Source of the DNA: Bremia lactucae
Lineage: Eukaryota > Oomycota > Peronosporomycetes > Peronosporales > Peronosporaceae
Assembly (NCBI RefSeq): GCF_004359215.1
Contig: NC_090613.1
Coordinates: forward strand, 7,376,140 to 7,440,139
Direction of reading: 5' to 3'
DNA length: 64,000 nucleotides
Shown here in pieces: positions 44,016 through 54,988 of this stretch. A program made the position numbers and the translations under genes. The notes below the pieces were generated by a model. It had not been told where the DNA came from. It saw nothing but the letters and a program-made list of their open reading frames with translations, and searched no databases. Positions within the stretch are counted from its first letter, which is position 1. Each line of letters starts with the position of its first letter.

Positions 44016-45267
44016 ATGTCTACCACGAACGCTAATAGTTTTGAAGAGCAGTATACGCTGGGCAAGATTATCGGCTCGGGGACCTATTCAGTCGTGCGCA
44101 TCGCGGTTCATAAGCCCACGGGTCAGCGCTACGCTATCAAGTGCATCAAGCGCGAGGGATTAGTGGCAGAGGATATTGAAGCTCTTACGACCGAAGTTGC
44201 CATTCTGAAACAGGTGAGCTACAACCTCGTAATGTTATGTCGTGGATCATCAAAATTGACATTCTGACTTGCCCACAGATGAATCACCCGAACATCATGA
44301 TCCTCCACGACTTTTTCGTCGAAGATAAATTTTACTATTTAGTGACAGAGTTCATGGAAGGTGGCGAGCTCTTTGACCGCATTGTCGAGAAGGTTGGTAT
44401 TTGATGATTACTTAGTATTATGAGAATTTTACTCATCTGCTCAATTTTGTCGATTCTTTTAGTCGTACTACAACGAAAGAGAAGCCCGCGATCTGATAAA
44501 ATTATTATTTGAGGCCATCAAGTATTGTCATGATGCCAACATTGTGCACCGCGATCTTAAGCCTGAAAATCTCCTACTTACAAGCAAAGACGACGATGCT
44601 TCCATCAAATTGGCAGACTTTGGTTTTGCAAAGAGGATCGAATTTGATAGTGAAGGCCTTGTAACGGCATGTGGCACACCTGGGTATGTAGCTCCAGAAA
44701 TTCTTGAGGGCAGGGCGTACGGAAAGACGGTAGACATCTGGAGCATTGGCGTCATCACGTACATCTTGCTTTGCGGTTACCCACCGTTCCACGATGAAAA
44801 TCACAATGCGTTGTTTAAGAAAATCAAAAAGGGCAAATTTCAATTTGATTCACCGTACTGGGACCACGTTTCGGACGACGCCAAGGACCTTTTGACGCAG
44901 ATGCTTGTCGTGGAGCCGGAGAAGCGGTTCGTGCTGTTATTGCCACTGTTGTTACTGCTTTTAGCATGTTTCTAATTTGCAATGGATTGACAGCGCAACA
45001 GTGGATCAGCTGTTGAAACATCGCTGGGTCACAGGCACGGACGTTGCCACTGTGCAGCTCACGAGCGCTCTGGAGGAGTTACGCCGCTTTAATGCACGCC
45101 GCAAATTTAAAGCTGCTGTCAGTACTGTATCGACGACCGTCGGTTTCAGCAAAAAATACAGCAAGTCACATAGCCAGCCTCAGTCATTTTTCGATGAGTC
45201 CGGGGATTTTGACCTCGACAACCTGCCTGAAATCTCACCCGTGGAGTTGGAAGCGGGCAAGAAATGA
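44016..45267 (+). CDS. CaMK-family protein kinase, four exons
   Basis: Exons 44016-44213, 44279-44392, 44463-44926 and 44994-45267 join with 65-69-bp GT-AG introns to give 349 residues. The kinase domain has the glycine loop GSGTYS (20-25), catalytic Lys42 in YAIK, HRDLKPEN (Asp135), DFG (Asp156) and TPGYVAPE (181-183), all intact. After the last helix (LLKHRW) the segment LRRFNARRKFKAAVST (about 288-303) strongly resembles the autoinhibitory and calmodulin-binding helix of CaMKI/II (FNARRKLKGA). An acidic tail closes the protein. Calcium/calmodulin activation is therefore likely. There is no association domain. The ATG was chosen because the upstream frame meets a stop. It lies 104 bp before RMI1. 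Confidence 0.92.
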
Positions 45268-45371
45268 CCACGAAGTCGAAACGCAATGAAAAATCTGGCT
45301 TTATTATGTTAAATTTTATAAATAAAATTACCGATTATTGTATAGGTTAAGAATTTAGTTTAACTTCGACC

Positions 45372-46987
45372 ATGACGGCAGGAGCTTGCGAGCGTCGGCA
45401 ACTGCCGTACGATGCGCTGAACCCAGAGTGGGAAAAGCGAGAATTTGAAAAGTTCCAGGCTTCATCTGGCAACGCCCGGCAGCAGGCGCCGTATGGATCG
45501 TATCTTTTTGGGCGGTTAATGCAGTCGGATTTGCATGAAAGCTGTCTTCCAGCGCTGCCCGCAGACATCGCAAAGTGTAATGGTGCCACTGTCCAGGGTA
45601 TGTGCATTTTACAGGTAAGGTGAACGATTTATAATGCGTAGCGCTAGAAATTATAGACTTACGATGCGGCTACAATAAGTAGTTAGTGGACGTGGCCAAT
45701 ATTGGAGCGAATTTCGAGTATCGCACCGAGTTTTCTACCGCTGGACCAGCACGTACGCTTAAGCTTGGGCTCACGGATGGTCACCAGTTGGTGTTTGGAT
45801 TCGAATTTACCCCACTACCGCAGCTTAGCGTCAATGTAACGCGCGGTACCAAGATAGTTGTCGAGAATGTACCCGTGAGGCATGGACTGCTATTGCTGGG
45901 GCACGATAATTGTCAACTGTTGGAGAACTCAACAGTCAGACCAAAACGCGCCACTGGAATCAAACATCATCCACCGAAGACGGATGGATTGAGTGCTGGA
46001 GTTTACTCGACTGCCCTCATGACATCTCAATTTAACTCTTCACAGCAAAAGTTGCCTGCAATTCCGCGTCGGCTGATGAAAGCAGCACCTAACGATAATT
46101 CTCAGTTAGGTTCTGTAAAAGTTTTGTCGGCACCTGTAAAAAAAGTTAGCCAAGCAGCTGCGATTAATAGTGCACTTCTGCCAGTTTTCGTCGATGCACC
46201 CTCGTCAAACGAAATATTGGACAGTGATAATACCGATCCAATGATTGAACATCTATTTTACAGTCCTAATACCCCTCGACACTTGGTAAGTTCGGATGAT
46301 TCGAATAAAGAAAAAGCCAACACCTCTAGAAAGCGGGCCAGACCATCATCAGCCGGTCAAGTTGCAACGAATACGTCAATGAAAATGACTCAAGACATCC
46401 TTGTTTTGTCACCACAACGATCATCAAGCATTGCCGTTGGTGCGTCGGCTTCAAGCATATCGCTGCTAAATCAAATTGATAATACAAATGGATTGGCAAC
46501 AATACGACCGCTGCTGAATCCAAAACAACCTTTCCAGTACTTTGATGCCCGCTTGCCGAGAATGTCAGCACCGATCGATGCATTGACGACAGCTAGATTC
46601 CAAATACGCGGATGCATCAAGTCAGTGGTGGGATTTCAGTTTAGCACTGGTAGATACCAGCTCCGAGTATCTGTCGAAGATTGTACTGCTTCAAGAAAAG
46701 CTGACGTAGCTGAAGATTTCGTGACGCGACTCATGGGTGTACCATGCTCAGATTTCTTGCGAACAATGCAAACAAAGGTTCAAATCGCGCATATTTGGGC
46801 GGCAAAAATGCAATTTGCGCTTATGAACTTAGAAGGTATCATGACCTTTGATACAGGGATAGCCACAACTACATTCGACTCAGTGCCACTGTTGCTAATA
46901 GATTGCCGGGATTTTCAATCGAACGATACTCGCGAGCTGTTGCAACGGGTAAAAAATTATCGTTATCTTAGAAAGTTCGACACTTGA
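45372..46987 (+). CDS. RMI1: RMI1-like OB-fold protein (RecQ-mediated genome instability 1)
   Basis: Exon 1 (45372-45614) and exon 2 (45683-46987) join in phase 0 over a 68-bp GT-AG intron, giving 515 residues. The N-terminal helical part includes LHESCLPALP and GMCILQ. The OB fold runs on with VDVANIGANFEYRTEFS, TLKLGLTDGHQLVFGFEFTP and KIVVENVPVRHGLLLLGHDN, which is the DUF1767/RMI1 pattern. RMI1 works with topoisomerase III and a RecQ helicase to dissolve double Holliday junctions in the nucleus. The middle is Ser-rich and low in conservation. A second folded region (about residues 385-515; RFQIRGCIKSVVGFQFSTGR, DFVTRLMGVP) fits the C-terminal OB fold. It is convergent with the methyltransferase, 48 bp apart. 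Confidence 0.8.
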
Positions 46988-47035
46988 AACGATATTGGCA
47001 TAACGGATGTATCTCCTTTATTGCGGTTAATTCGT

Positions 47036-48243
47036 TCAGAGCGGGGATTTGCACATTAAATGAAACATAACGTCAGCATTTCTTTGTTCGGTCGCTTCAA
47101 CTGCAGGATTGCGTGGAATTCCTACTAAAACGTCATTCTTGGGTGTGGCAGTTGACGGGTACATTACAAACATAAAAGTAATGTACTGTGCCTCTTCAGC
47201 GTACATATTGCGATCACTCTCAAGAAGGGTTTTGCATCGCCGACGCCGACGGTTTATATTAGCGTGCGCCACTTCAGTATTAATTGAATGGCCAAAGTCC
47301 GCAGCTTTCGCCAAAACTTCATACTCAACGCGTGAGACTTCATTTGCTAAGGTGACCGACCGGGGGTACGTAAGTCCACTTGACTTGATCTTACCAACGC
47401 AACACGGGGCAAGAACGTACGCAGCTCGCTCTGCTAGACACTTCCGCATTACCATGTCCGTAGCTTCACCGCACGCGTGCAGCGCAACTCCCACATTAAA
47501 ATGGCTGTGATAGTCATCGACGAACCCGCAGAATACATCTACATTTGTGAGCTGTGCAGCAGCAATGCGCTCTTTGGCTGGAAAAAATCGGTCAACAACA
47601 ATACAGGCAAACAGCAAATATTCCCACCGATTGCAAGCGAAGGCTTCTTTTTGTCGAGCAAAATAAACTTGCATTGTGGAAAGAGAAAAGCAAGCGGTAG
47701 CACCACGTATCCAGACCCTGCGCAAAATTCCACGACAACATCGTCTGGCCTGCAGTTGAAAAAATATCCGTTAGCCTCCAGGTTTGCGCAAATTCTACAA
47801 ACATTGCCGTACCGAAGGATACGTTGCAAGAAGACTGCGAGATTGTCGACTTGTTGTCGCTTCTTCGTCACTCGCTCTGGAGGCAATTTACCGTCTCGTG
47901 GATGAATCCCCCTCGGAAGATCGGCCCAGGGAATAATTTGCTGCTGTGTTTCTTTCGCTTGACTTGACTTGCAAGAGATGTTAATAGGGTTACAGTAGTA
48001 TCTGAGCTTCGATCGGCCAAAAGTTGTGCCTTCAACGCGTTCCAGTAATTCCTCAAACCAAAGCTGCGAGTTTCTCGGCGCCTTTAGGCCTTTCTTATAC
48101 AGCTTGCGTCGACTTCGCTCTCTTTGCGAAATAGTTGGCAATTGACCAGCAGACGTTACACTAATTGTGGTTGCAGCGCTTAAAGTAACCCAATCAGCCT
48201 CATCCCAGGTGCCCCAAGTCAACATTGATAGTACGCTATTCAT
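47036..48243 (-). CDS. GSTCD-like methyltransferase, two exons
   Basis: Exon 1 (48243-47628) and exon 2 (47577-47036) join over a 50-bp GT-AG intron to give 385 residues. The join yields DKKKPSLAIAKERIAAAQLT, which restores the Rossmann fold. Residues 170-178 hold the AdoMet motif VVEFCAGSG. LLDKKK (195-200) follows as the acidic loop, then DVFCGFVDDY, VGVALHACGEATD (234-246) and APCCVGK (262-268). This series is typical of the methyltransferase domain of GSTCD and related putative RNA methyltransferases. The substrate is unknown. The N-terminal 120 residues are basic and poorly conserved. The intron is very short. It is the right end of the gene island. Confidence 0.85.
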
Positions 48244-48567
48244 GCTTGTGACAGTGGCAAATTAAACCAAACTTTCAAAAGTCACTAAAATATTTTGTAA
48301 AAGAATTACACCTCCCGCCACCGGCTGTGGCACTTGTCGAAATGACTTCCCTTTTTGCTAAATACTCACAACTGTAACGGGGTGTATCGTCACGTGAATC
48401 TAACACTTAAAGATTGTTAATTAATATAGGGCAATGATATTGCCACCCGACTTTTTTTATTGCTACCCGACCATTAATAAGTCCACCCCATTTGCTACTG
48501 TCTCGCATGCCCATTGGCTACTGTCTTGAGTCCCGTCCACAATATGTATGTACAGCGCCCTACCAGA
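48244..48567. other. Intergenic with A-LTR scrap and short direct repeats
   Basis: A 55-bp start of the family A LTR (48373-48427, TGTAACGGGGTGTATCG) is cut off by a stretch with paired motifs: attgccacccgac and attgctacccgac, then ttgctactgtct and tggctactgtct. These resemble no domain in the window. Confidence 0.5.
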
Positions 48568-49048
48568 CGTAATGAAATGCGGTTGGAGAACCGTTGTTGT
48601 GGTACATTTACTTTATGCGTAAAATACCCTTTTATCATATTCTAAAATAGTTAATTACTTACTTAAATCCCAATTATTATGGGTAACAGATTTGGTCGCC
48701 GCCAGATTTATATCTGGCGGCCGAAATCTATTTTAAATTAGCTAGGGTAAGGTTTTAGATTAAATAATTAAATTAAGTGCAGTTCTTCCTTTGATCTTAA
48801 AGCGTTTAAGTGCCTTCCTAAGACATGCGCGTTGGTCTGTAAGAGATAGAAGCCTTTCTATGGTATATCCTCATGAGCACTAGTTGCCACTTGGTTCTAC
48901 GAACACCGAATCTTGAACTAGCATTCCTTAAGCTTTAATAGCTTGTACTACTCCCTGAGCTGTTAAACCCATTATTTCAATAAAACTAAGTGACTCTCTG
49001 AGTATGAAAGTCTTCCTCTGACTTTAGGAGTGAGGTAGCTCCGTTACA
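48568..49048 (+). repeat. 5' LTR, Gypsy family D
   Basis: It starts CGTAAT (worn TGTAAT) and ends CCGTTACA. It aligns with the 3' LTR and the solo copy at 14658-15130. Confidence 0.88.
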
Positions 49049-49108
49049 CCTGGTAGCACTCGTAGCCAATCTGCACCTGGGTCTTTACAAGACTAAACCT
49101 TCACGAAA

Positions 49109-50200
49109 ATGGAAGAGGCTCCAGAACGGTCAGAAGCGCAACGCGCCGCTTATGACAAGCTCAAAATCTTATCTGGGTTTGAACACATGGAATTTATTAT
49201 CTCCCAGGGCCCAGAGGTCCTCCATGCAAGGCTTGAAGCCTTCATGCGATACGAAGCCACCCTGATCGGTCAGGTACAGGACCACGTAGCGGCATCTATG
49301 CCAACCCGGTACATCCATGTACCTGACTCAGAGCCGAGGGCTCGCCCTCTAGCTGTAAATGTGAAGACATTTAAGGGAAAAATAAGAGAAAATCCCCCTT
49401 TTTGGATTAAGTAGATGAAATGTCCATTGATTCCGCCTTGTTCTTAACAGAAATGCAAAAGGTGGCAATGGCCATTTCCAAACTTGAAGGTAGAGCCATG
49501 GAGTGGGCACTATCGTGCCGCACATCCATAAACGACGCTTTTTCCTCATAGGATTCGCTGGAACAGCAAATGATCAGCATGTTTGAACCGCGTGATCAGG
49601 CTTTTCGCATGCGAGCACGGCTCCTAGCAACTCGACAGGGTAAACGAATCGTAGGGGACTTTGTCTAGGAGTTGAGAACTCATTGCATCTATGCATCAAG
49701 ACCCGGTGCGAGAAGCAATTGTCGTAACAATTTTTTGAGGGTCTCAATGAGGGCGTTGCCCGGACGGAATTATTCCGATCTCATCCTGCTACTTTCGAAG
49801 AGGCAGTTGCCATAGCGCTACGCGCTGAGTTCGACTTTAAGTCTGCTCGCGTTAGCATGCCTGCTTACTGAACAAGCTCTTCGAGCACATGGGTTCCGTC
49901 TAATCGAGCGGAACCCATGGACCTAACCCTCGTTGAAGAAGGAGAAGAGGCTCTTTAAGCTGTGGAACAGCATGAGACCATCCGTAGATGTTATTTGTGC
50001 GGAAGCACGAAACATTTACGTCCGGCCTGCCCCCTACGAAATTCGCTTAAAGCTCGATAAAACTCCAACTCCGACCTATACCAGAGATCTGGTACGATGC
50101 GGGAAAACGTTGATACTCAGTAGGTGCGAAGCGCCCTACTGGGGGAGACCTAGGCTCTGTTGAACCTCTAGGAGGTTCGAATAAACAGAACTTAGCTCCA
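49109..50200 (+). pseudogene. gag: Gypsy D gag
   Basis: The first frame (49109-49414) starts [20 protein letters not shown] and runs to VNVKTFKGK with a stop. Then SALFLTEMQKVAMAISKLEG and RAMEWALSCRT follow, and in later frames QQMISMFEPRDQAFRMRARL. Two worn zinc-binding pieces end the region (CYLCGSTKHLRPACP at about 49988-50035, and a second Cys-rich stretch near 50095). The layout is that of Ty3-type gag. At least four frame breaks are visible. Confidence 0.8.
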
Positions 50201-50244
50201 ATAAGCTCGGTGCTTAATGGCACGGGGCGAGAGTAGAACCTGGC

Positions 50245-50655
50245 TTGCTAGTCCCTCAAGCGACTGTAAAGGACTTTGATAAGCCGTTGTCAATTTTAAT
50301 TGACTTAGGAGCGTCTTGCAATTATGTTCGACGCTTTTCCCTTGAAGGAAGTCAACAATACGTTAAGGCGCTTAAAGCGCATGAAGGTGATACAATCACT
50401 GTTCACTTAGCGACAGGGACTCGTGTCACTGTTCCTAAAGTTCCATCGAACTTAGGTATAAAGTATCTGGACTTTGACAGTTTGGAACGCTGTCTCGTCC
50501 TTGATTTGGATTCGAGATATGATCTCATCCTTGGTATGGCCTGGTTAGAACACCACGAGCGATGGATCGATTGGAGGTCTAAGACCTTAGGCGCCACTCG
50601 CAGTGTTTCTGGCAAAGTTTTAGAGAGTCTTGAACCCACCTTTGCTAGGCAATAA
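50245..50655 (+). CDS. Gypsy D retropepsin, open frame with altered active site
   Basis: This 136-codon frame encodes a whole Gypsy protease. ILIDLGASCNYV holds the catalytic Asp but with Leu where Ser, Thr or Cys is expected. RFSLEGSQQYVKALKAH, ITVHLATGTRVTVPKVP and LVLDLDSRYDLILGMAWLEH follow. The listed first codon is within a polyprotein, so there is no native start here. The D-L-G change probably impairs activity. Confidence 0.75.
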   Translation: MLVPQATVKDFDKPLSILIDLGASCNYVRRFSLEGSQQYVKALKAHEGDTITVHLATGTRVTVPKVPSNLGIKYLDFDSLERCLVLDLDSRYDLILGMAWLEHHERWIDWRSKTLGATRSVSGKVLESLEPTFARQ

Positions 50656-50820
50656 AAGCGCTATTGGCGCAGATCATCAAATGAGTCTGGCAGTGTTTTA
50701 GACATTGGCATAACTGAGTTAATAAACTCCAATGTTATAAACATTAATTTTGAGTCCGACTCAGCAGAAAGAAGTGGAACGGCACGTACTCCGTCGATTG
50801 ACACTCGTTGTAATAACGAT

Positions 50821-51060
50821 TCACTGAATGCTGAAAGCATTGTTGGCGGTTCGCCAGGACCTCAAGGATGTAATATCCCTGAGCTACGTGGAGTGGCACG
50901 TCTAAGTCCACCGAGTATGGTCGGCCGAGGTGGCATCAAACTGAGTATCAGTAGTGACACTGTTGGTGGTTCGCCAGGACCTCAATGGTGCAATATCTCT
51001 GAAAGACGTGGAGTGGCACGTTCAAGTCCACCGAGTGTGGTCGGCCGAGGTGGCACCACG
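50821..51060 (+). repeat. 120-bp tandem duplication, two units
   Basis: Units 50821-50940 and 50941-51060 align with an exact 120-bp period (tcgccaggac at 50851 and 50971; ggtcggccgaggtggca twice). The period is a multiple of three. It lies in the protease-RT spacer. Confidence 0.9.
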
Positions 51061-51870
51061 AGAGAGCAAATCTCCTCATTCGACACCGACATTTTGTGTC
51101 AAAAAGCCAAATGGTAAATGGCGCATTGTACATGCTTATAATAAGCTTAATGCTGTCACTATACCAGCACAATCCCCCATTCCTAGAAAGGATATTCTTC
51201 AGAACAAGTGGGATGTACAAAAATGTACAGTGCACTGACCTTAGTCGATGCTTACTACCAACTGCTTATGCGAGCTAGCGATATCCCGCTTACAGCAGTT
51301 AGCACCCCCAAGCGGTTTGTTATGGGAGTGGTAGGTTATGCCACAAGGTCTCTCCAACGCCCCGCAACATTTAATCGTCTAGTGACGCAACTTTTTCGCC
51401 CTCATCGAGGTTATGCATAGATTTTTTTTGAAGAATTTTTTGTCCATAGTCGTGCGGACCAGAGTCGGTCGAATATACAAAACCATTTAGACCATTTGCA
51501 AGCAGTGCTCGAATGTATGCGCACAAATAAATTGTATGTCAATTCATAAAAGCATTTTTGGCGCAGACGAAATTTCTCTTTGGGATGCTTCACTGGAATG
51601 CGAGGCCTTATAGCGTATCCTCCTACGGAAAAAAGCCATAGTAGATTGACCGGTTCCTAAAAACCAAATGGATTTGCGTAAGTGGTTGGGTCTCGCCAAT
51701 TATTTACCCAAATATAGCGAAAATTACGCTGATATGGCTAGGCCATTATCGAATCTCCTTAAAAGGATACAGAATGGTGCTGGGCTAGCATTGGACATAA
51801 TGCTTTTCGAGCAGTTAAGAATAGTATTTTTCATGCCCCGATCCAAATTGGTCTTTCAGTGTCGTCTGTG
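51061..51870 (+). pseudogene. Gypsy D reverse transcriptase
   Basis: Pieces read STPTFCVKKPNGKWRIVHAY, NKLNAVTIPAQSPIPRKDIL, LVDAYYQLLMRASDIPLTAV and QRPATFNRLVTQLFRPH. The catalytic YFDD is worn to FFEE at about 51425-51440, before FVHSRA. The connection (LRKWLGLANYLPKYSENYAD) is at about 51668-51730. The palm N-terminal strand motif and catalytic Asp pair are lost. Confidence 0.82.
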
Positions 51871-52270
51871 ACGCATCGGATTTTGCCATTGACAGTGCTC
51901 TGTTACAAACAGATGTTGATGGGCATGAACGTGTTATTATGTTCGAGTCTAGCCAGCTTAAAGCTTGCGAAAAAGAGCTACCCAGCCCATGACAAAGAAT
52001 TACTTCTATGAAGTATGATCTCGTCAAATTCAGAGTTCATCTGCTCGGCTCTAAGCCGTTTATGATATATACAGATCACGCGTCATTACGCACGGCGACT
52101 AACTCGCCCCATCTCTCACAGAAAATGGCCCGATGGCTATTCTCGCGGAATACAAAAATCGAGGTGAAGTATAAGCCCGGCAAGCAGAATGCTTTGGCCG
52201 ATGCGTTATCTCGCAGGCCGGATTATGAGCTCTCTCATTTAACGACTATCACGTCGCCTATTCTGAATTA
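51850..52270 (+). pseudogene. Gypsy D RNase H
   Basis: A first piece reads VVCDASDFAIDSALLQTDVD. After a frameshift near 51990-52010, the frame MKYDLVKFRVHLLGSKPFMI continues with YTDHASLRTATNSPHLSQKM and YKPGKQNALADALSRRPDYE. Catalytic Asp residues in CDASD, YTDH and ADALS are kept. Confidence 0.82.
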
Positions 52271-52347
52271 ATCCGTTCGGCTTACGCCAAGAATGAATAG
52301 TGTGTAGCTCTGCTACGAGCTCTAAGAACTCCAATTCAGGTAATTGA

Positions 52348-53160
52348 TTGCCGGCACGTTTTCGTGCAAGGTTACATCGATTTTCTATTGATAACGACCT
52401 GTTGCTTAATTGCACAGACATCGCCGACCCTCCGCGTGTCGTTATTCCTCATGATGAAGACTTGAAGTACCCAATTCTCTATGAGGCACACGAAACTGTT
52501 CTTGGTGGTCATCTCGGTGAAAAAAAGACCTACGGCTCTGTAAGCCAGATTTATTGGTGGCCCAAACTTTATAAACGGGTCAGCACATATGTTCGCACAT
52601 GCGAAACTTGCCAACGGGTTAAACCCTCGGCGCATGCTGCTGCGCCACTGGCGAGATTTCCCGTCCCCATAGCTTGTTGGGAGTCCATTAGTATGGATTT
52701 TGTTTTCGGTCTACCGAAAGATTCAGCCGGTAACTCCGGCATAGTGGTCTTTGTTGACCGATTGAGCAAATGACTAACTTAGCGGCCGTGCCGGATTCCA
52801 TTGATGGTGAAGGTACAACAAGGCTGTTTATCGATCGCGTGTTTCGACAACAGGGTTTGCCAGTGGCAATTGTCTCTGATCGGGACCCCCGTTTCACGAG
52901 TAAATTCTGAAAATCAATTTTCTGAGTGCTTGGCACCAGATTGGGTATGTCCACTGCAGATCATTCGCAGAACGATGGTCAAACTGAACGTGTCAATCGC
53001 GTCATTGAAGACGTTTTACGCAGTTTGTGGGCTCAGACACCAAAGCGCTGGAGCTCAATGCTCCCAGTGGTCGAATTTGCGTTAACTAACGCTATACATG
53101 CCTCTACAGGCTATACTCCGTTCTATGTCAACGGTCTCACTCACCCACGCGTTCCGTAAA
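52348..53160 (+). pseudogene. Gypsy D integrase core, two frameshifts
   Basis: The zinc finger is intact in the first frame (HETVLGGHLGEKKTYGSVSQ, then CETCQRVK). SMDFVFGLPKDSAGNSGIVV with the first catalytic Asp follows. A shift near 52770 leads to LPVAIVSDRDPRFTSKF with the second Asp and a stop. A last piece (52926-53159) has DHSQNDGQTERVNRVIEDVL with the Glu and FALTNAIHASTGYTPFYVNG. All three catalytic residues survive, but the frame is broken. Confidence 0.85.
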
Positions 53161-53299
53161 CGATACCACTGCGTGGTTCAGGGCTTGGTGGGGGAGAATT
53201 AGCCGATAGGCTTGCTGATATCAGCCCTGTTCCGTTCGGAAACAAGTAAGCAAGTTTCTCGCGACGCGATTTAGTGTCTCAAGACATGTAAAGGATACG

Positions 53300-54005
53300 A
53301 TGGCTGGCAGCCAATACAAACAAAGAGAACAAGCCGACGCCAAAGGCAGAAGCTGTATTAATTATTATATGGTCGGAGACCGAGTTTTACTAACGCTAAA
53401 AATCTACCTACCAACTTGGTTTCCGCGGTCTTCAAGACCAAATTGCGCCCGCGCTTTATTGGACCATTTACGGTCGTGGCCAAGAAGGACCTAGCTTATA
53501 TGCTAAACCTTCCTAGCAAGCTGCGTACACACCCAGTGTTCTACGTTGGCTTACTTAAGCCATATCGGGACCCTTCCATGTGGACTTAAAGGCGCTTGCG
53601 CCGAGACAGGTGGTCGTGCCGCAGATTGCTGCATCCTCACCAGAATGTCCAGCTGGCCCCCTAAACGAGACTGCTGACGCTTTAGCGTCAAAAGACGGCC
53701 CCGAACCGCTTATAAGAGCTCTCAACCCGAGCAAGGATCTCACGAAGAAGTTGCAACTCGTGCCTTAGAGCATCATATGCTTCCGCCGAAATTTCGCCTC
53801 CCTCCGCGCTGCTTGATGCGCGGGGGAACCTTCAATTTTATGTGAAGAAACTTTTAAAGCGAGTCGTCGTAATGGTCGATACCAGTATCTGGTGAAGTGG
53901 CTAGGGTACCCGTCTTCTGAAAACTCGGGAGTTCGAGGTACCTCTTCGGCAAGATTGCCCGTACGCCGTTGACGTTTTTGAGCGCCAAGCTCACGGTCAA
54001 CTCGC
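53300..54005 (+). pseudogene. Gypsy D integrase C-terminus and chromodomain
   Basis: The GPY/F module (about 53440-53580) reads RFIGPFTVVAKKDLAYMLNL and HPVFYVGLLKPYRDPS across a frameshift. The chromodomain (about 53830-53930) reads RRNGRYQYLVKWLGYPSSEN, with an aromatic cage partly kept, then a frameshift before the acidic end. It marks the element as a chromovirus. Confidence 0.78.
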
Positions 54006-54404
54006 GTCAAACGATGCTTCCCACCACTAGACGTGGGATAGGTGGATCAATAGCCTCAGTGCGGCTTTGATCCATGGTTGTACGGTCAATCGAAGCACTG
54101 AAATATTGTCGAGGCCTTTCTTCGTTTTGCGGCATAAATGCCGAACGTAACTGCCCTTTGGCCTAAGGGTTGGCGAAACCGAAGCGAAGCTTCTAGTCCA
54201 AACGAATATCAGCCATATCCACAGACTTTCTAATATTCTAAATATTACGAAGGCGGCGGACCCGGTGTACCCAATTCTCAAATGAGACTTTGTTTTCACT
54301 CGTTGTTTCGTTTGGAAACAAAACGATCGGAATTTTCCTCAGGGAGGTCACCGAAGCCCCACTGGCTTAATCACGTAAATGCATCAGATACTGACTTAGC
54401 GTCA

Positions 54405-54877
54405 TTATGTTTGGCGTAACATATCGCTCATGAAGAGCGTCGCGAGCAGCTATCTCCTCCGGCGTCCTTGCCGGGTCACCGGAGATCCAGGTGCCCAAGC
54501 TGTGACCGCTATCTCTTTGAGACGCTCGTCCGCACTAAGCGTAGTGAATCTATATTCACTATGAGCTTTAGTTTCGCTATCTCGGTAGCTCGTCGACAAG
54601 CTTGTTCCTCTATGAGGATTGCTTGCTCTTGCTTTTCATCGAGCGGATTAGTAATGATGTTGGACTCAGGGTTTTTTCCTGCTAAATGCAGTTAAGAATT
54701 AGCGGCACCACGTTCTGGGAACGGATTCGGGGCCCGCCGACGTTCATCCGGAGGAGAAGGCGTGTAAGAACGACGCTCTTTCTCCTCATCCTCTGATAGA
54801 GAGTGGCTTTCAAAGTCCACCATCCCCTCATCGTCGAGGAAGGTGCTAAGAGTCTGTGACTCACGCTTGATTGTCAT
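54405..54877 (-). pseudogene. Antisense accessory ORF of Gypsy family D
   Basis: Antisense to the element, between the chromodomain and the 3' LTR, an ATG at 54877 opens a frame (MTIKRESQTLSTFLDDEGMV, then SLSEDEEKERRSYTPSPPDE) ending at 54692. After a frame change, NPLDEKQEQAILIEEQACRR and ATEIAKLKL follow (about 54560-54680), a charged, coiled-coil-like helix. Then RTPEEIAARDALHERYVTPN is at about 54420-54480. An acidic, Ser/Pro-rich start followed by a helix is also the plan of the antisense frames in families A and B. No function is recognised. Confidence 0.5.
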
Positions 54878-54988
54878 GAGACAAAGGAAAGAAAAACAGA
54901 ACCAAACGATTAGCTGATTAAGTTCCAACCTCAAAGAGGAAATGAAGCGAATGTTGTCACTCGGTGTCTAGAGTCTGATGGGGGAGGA

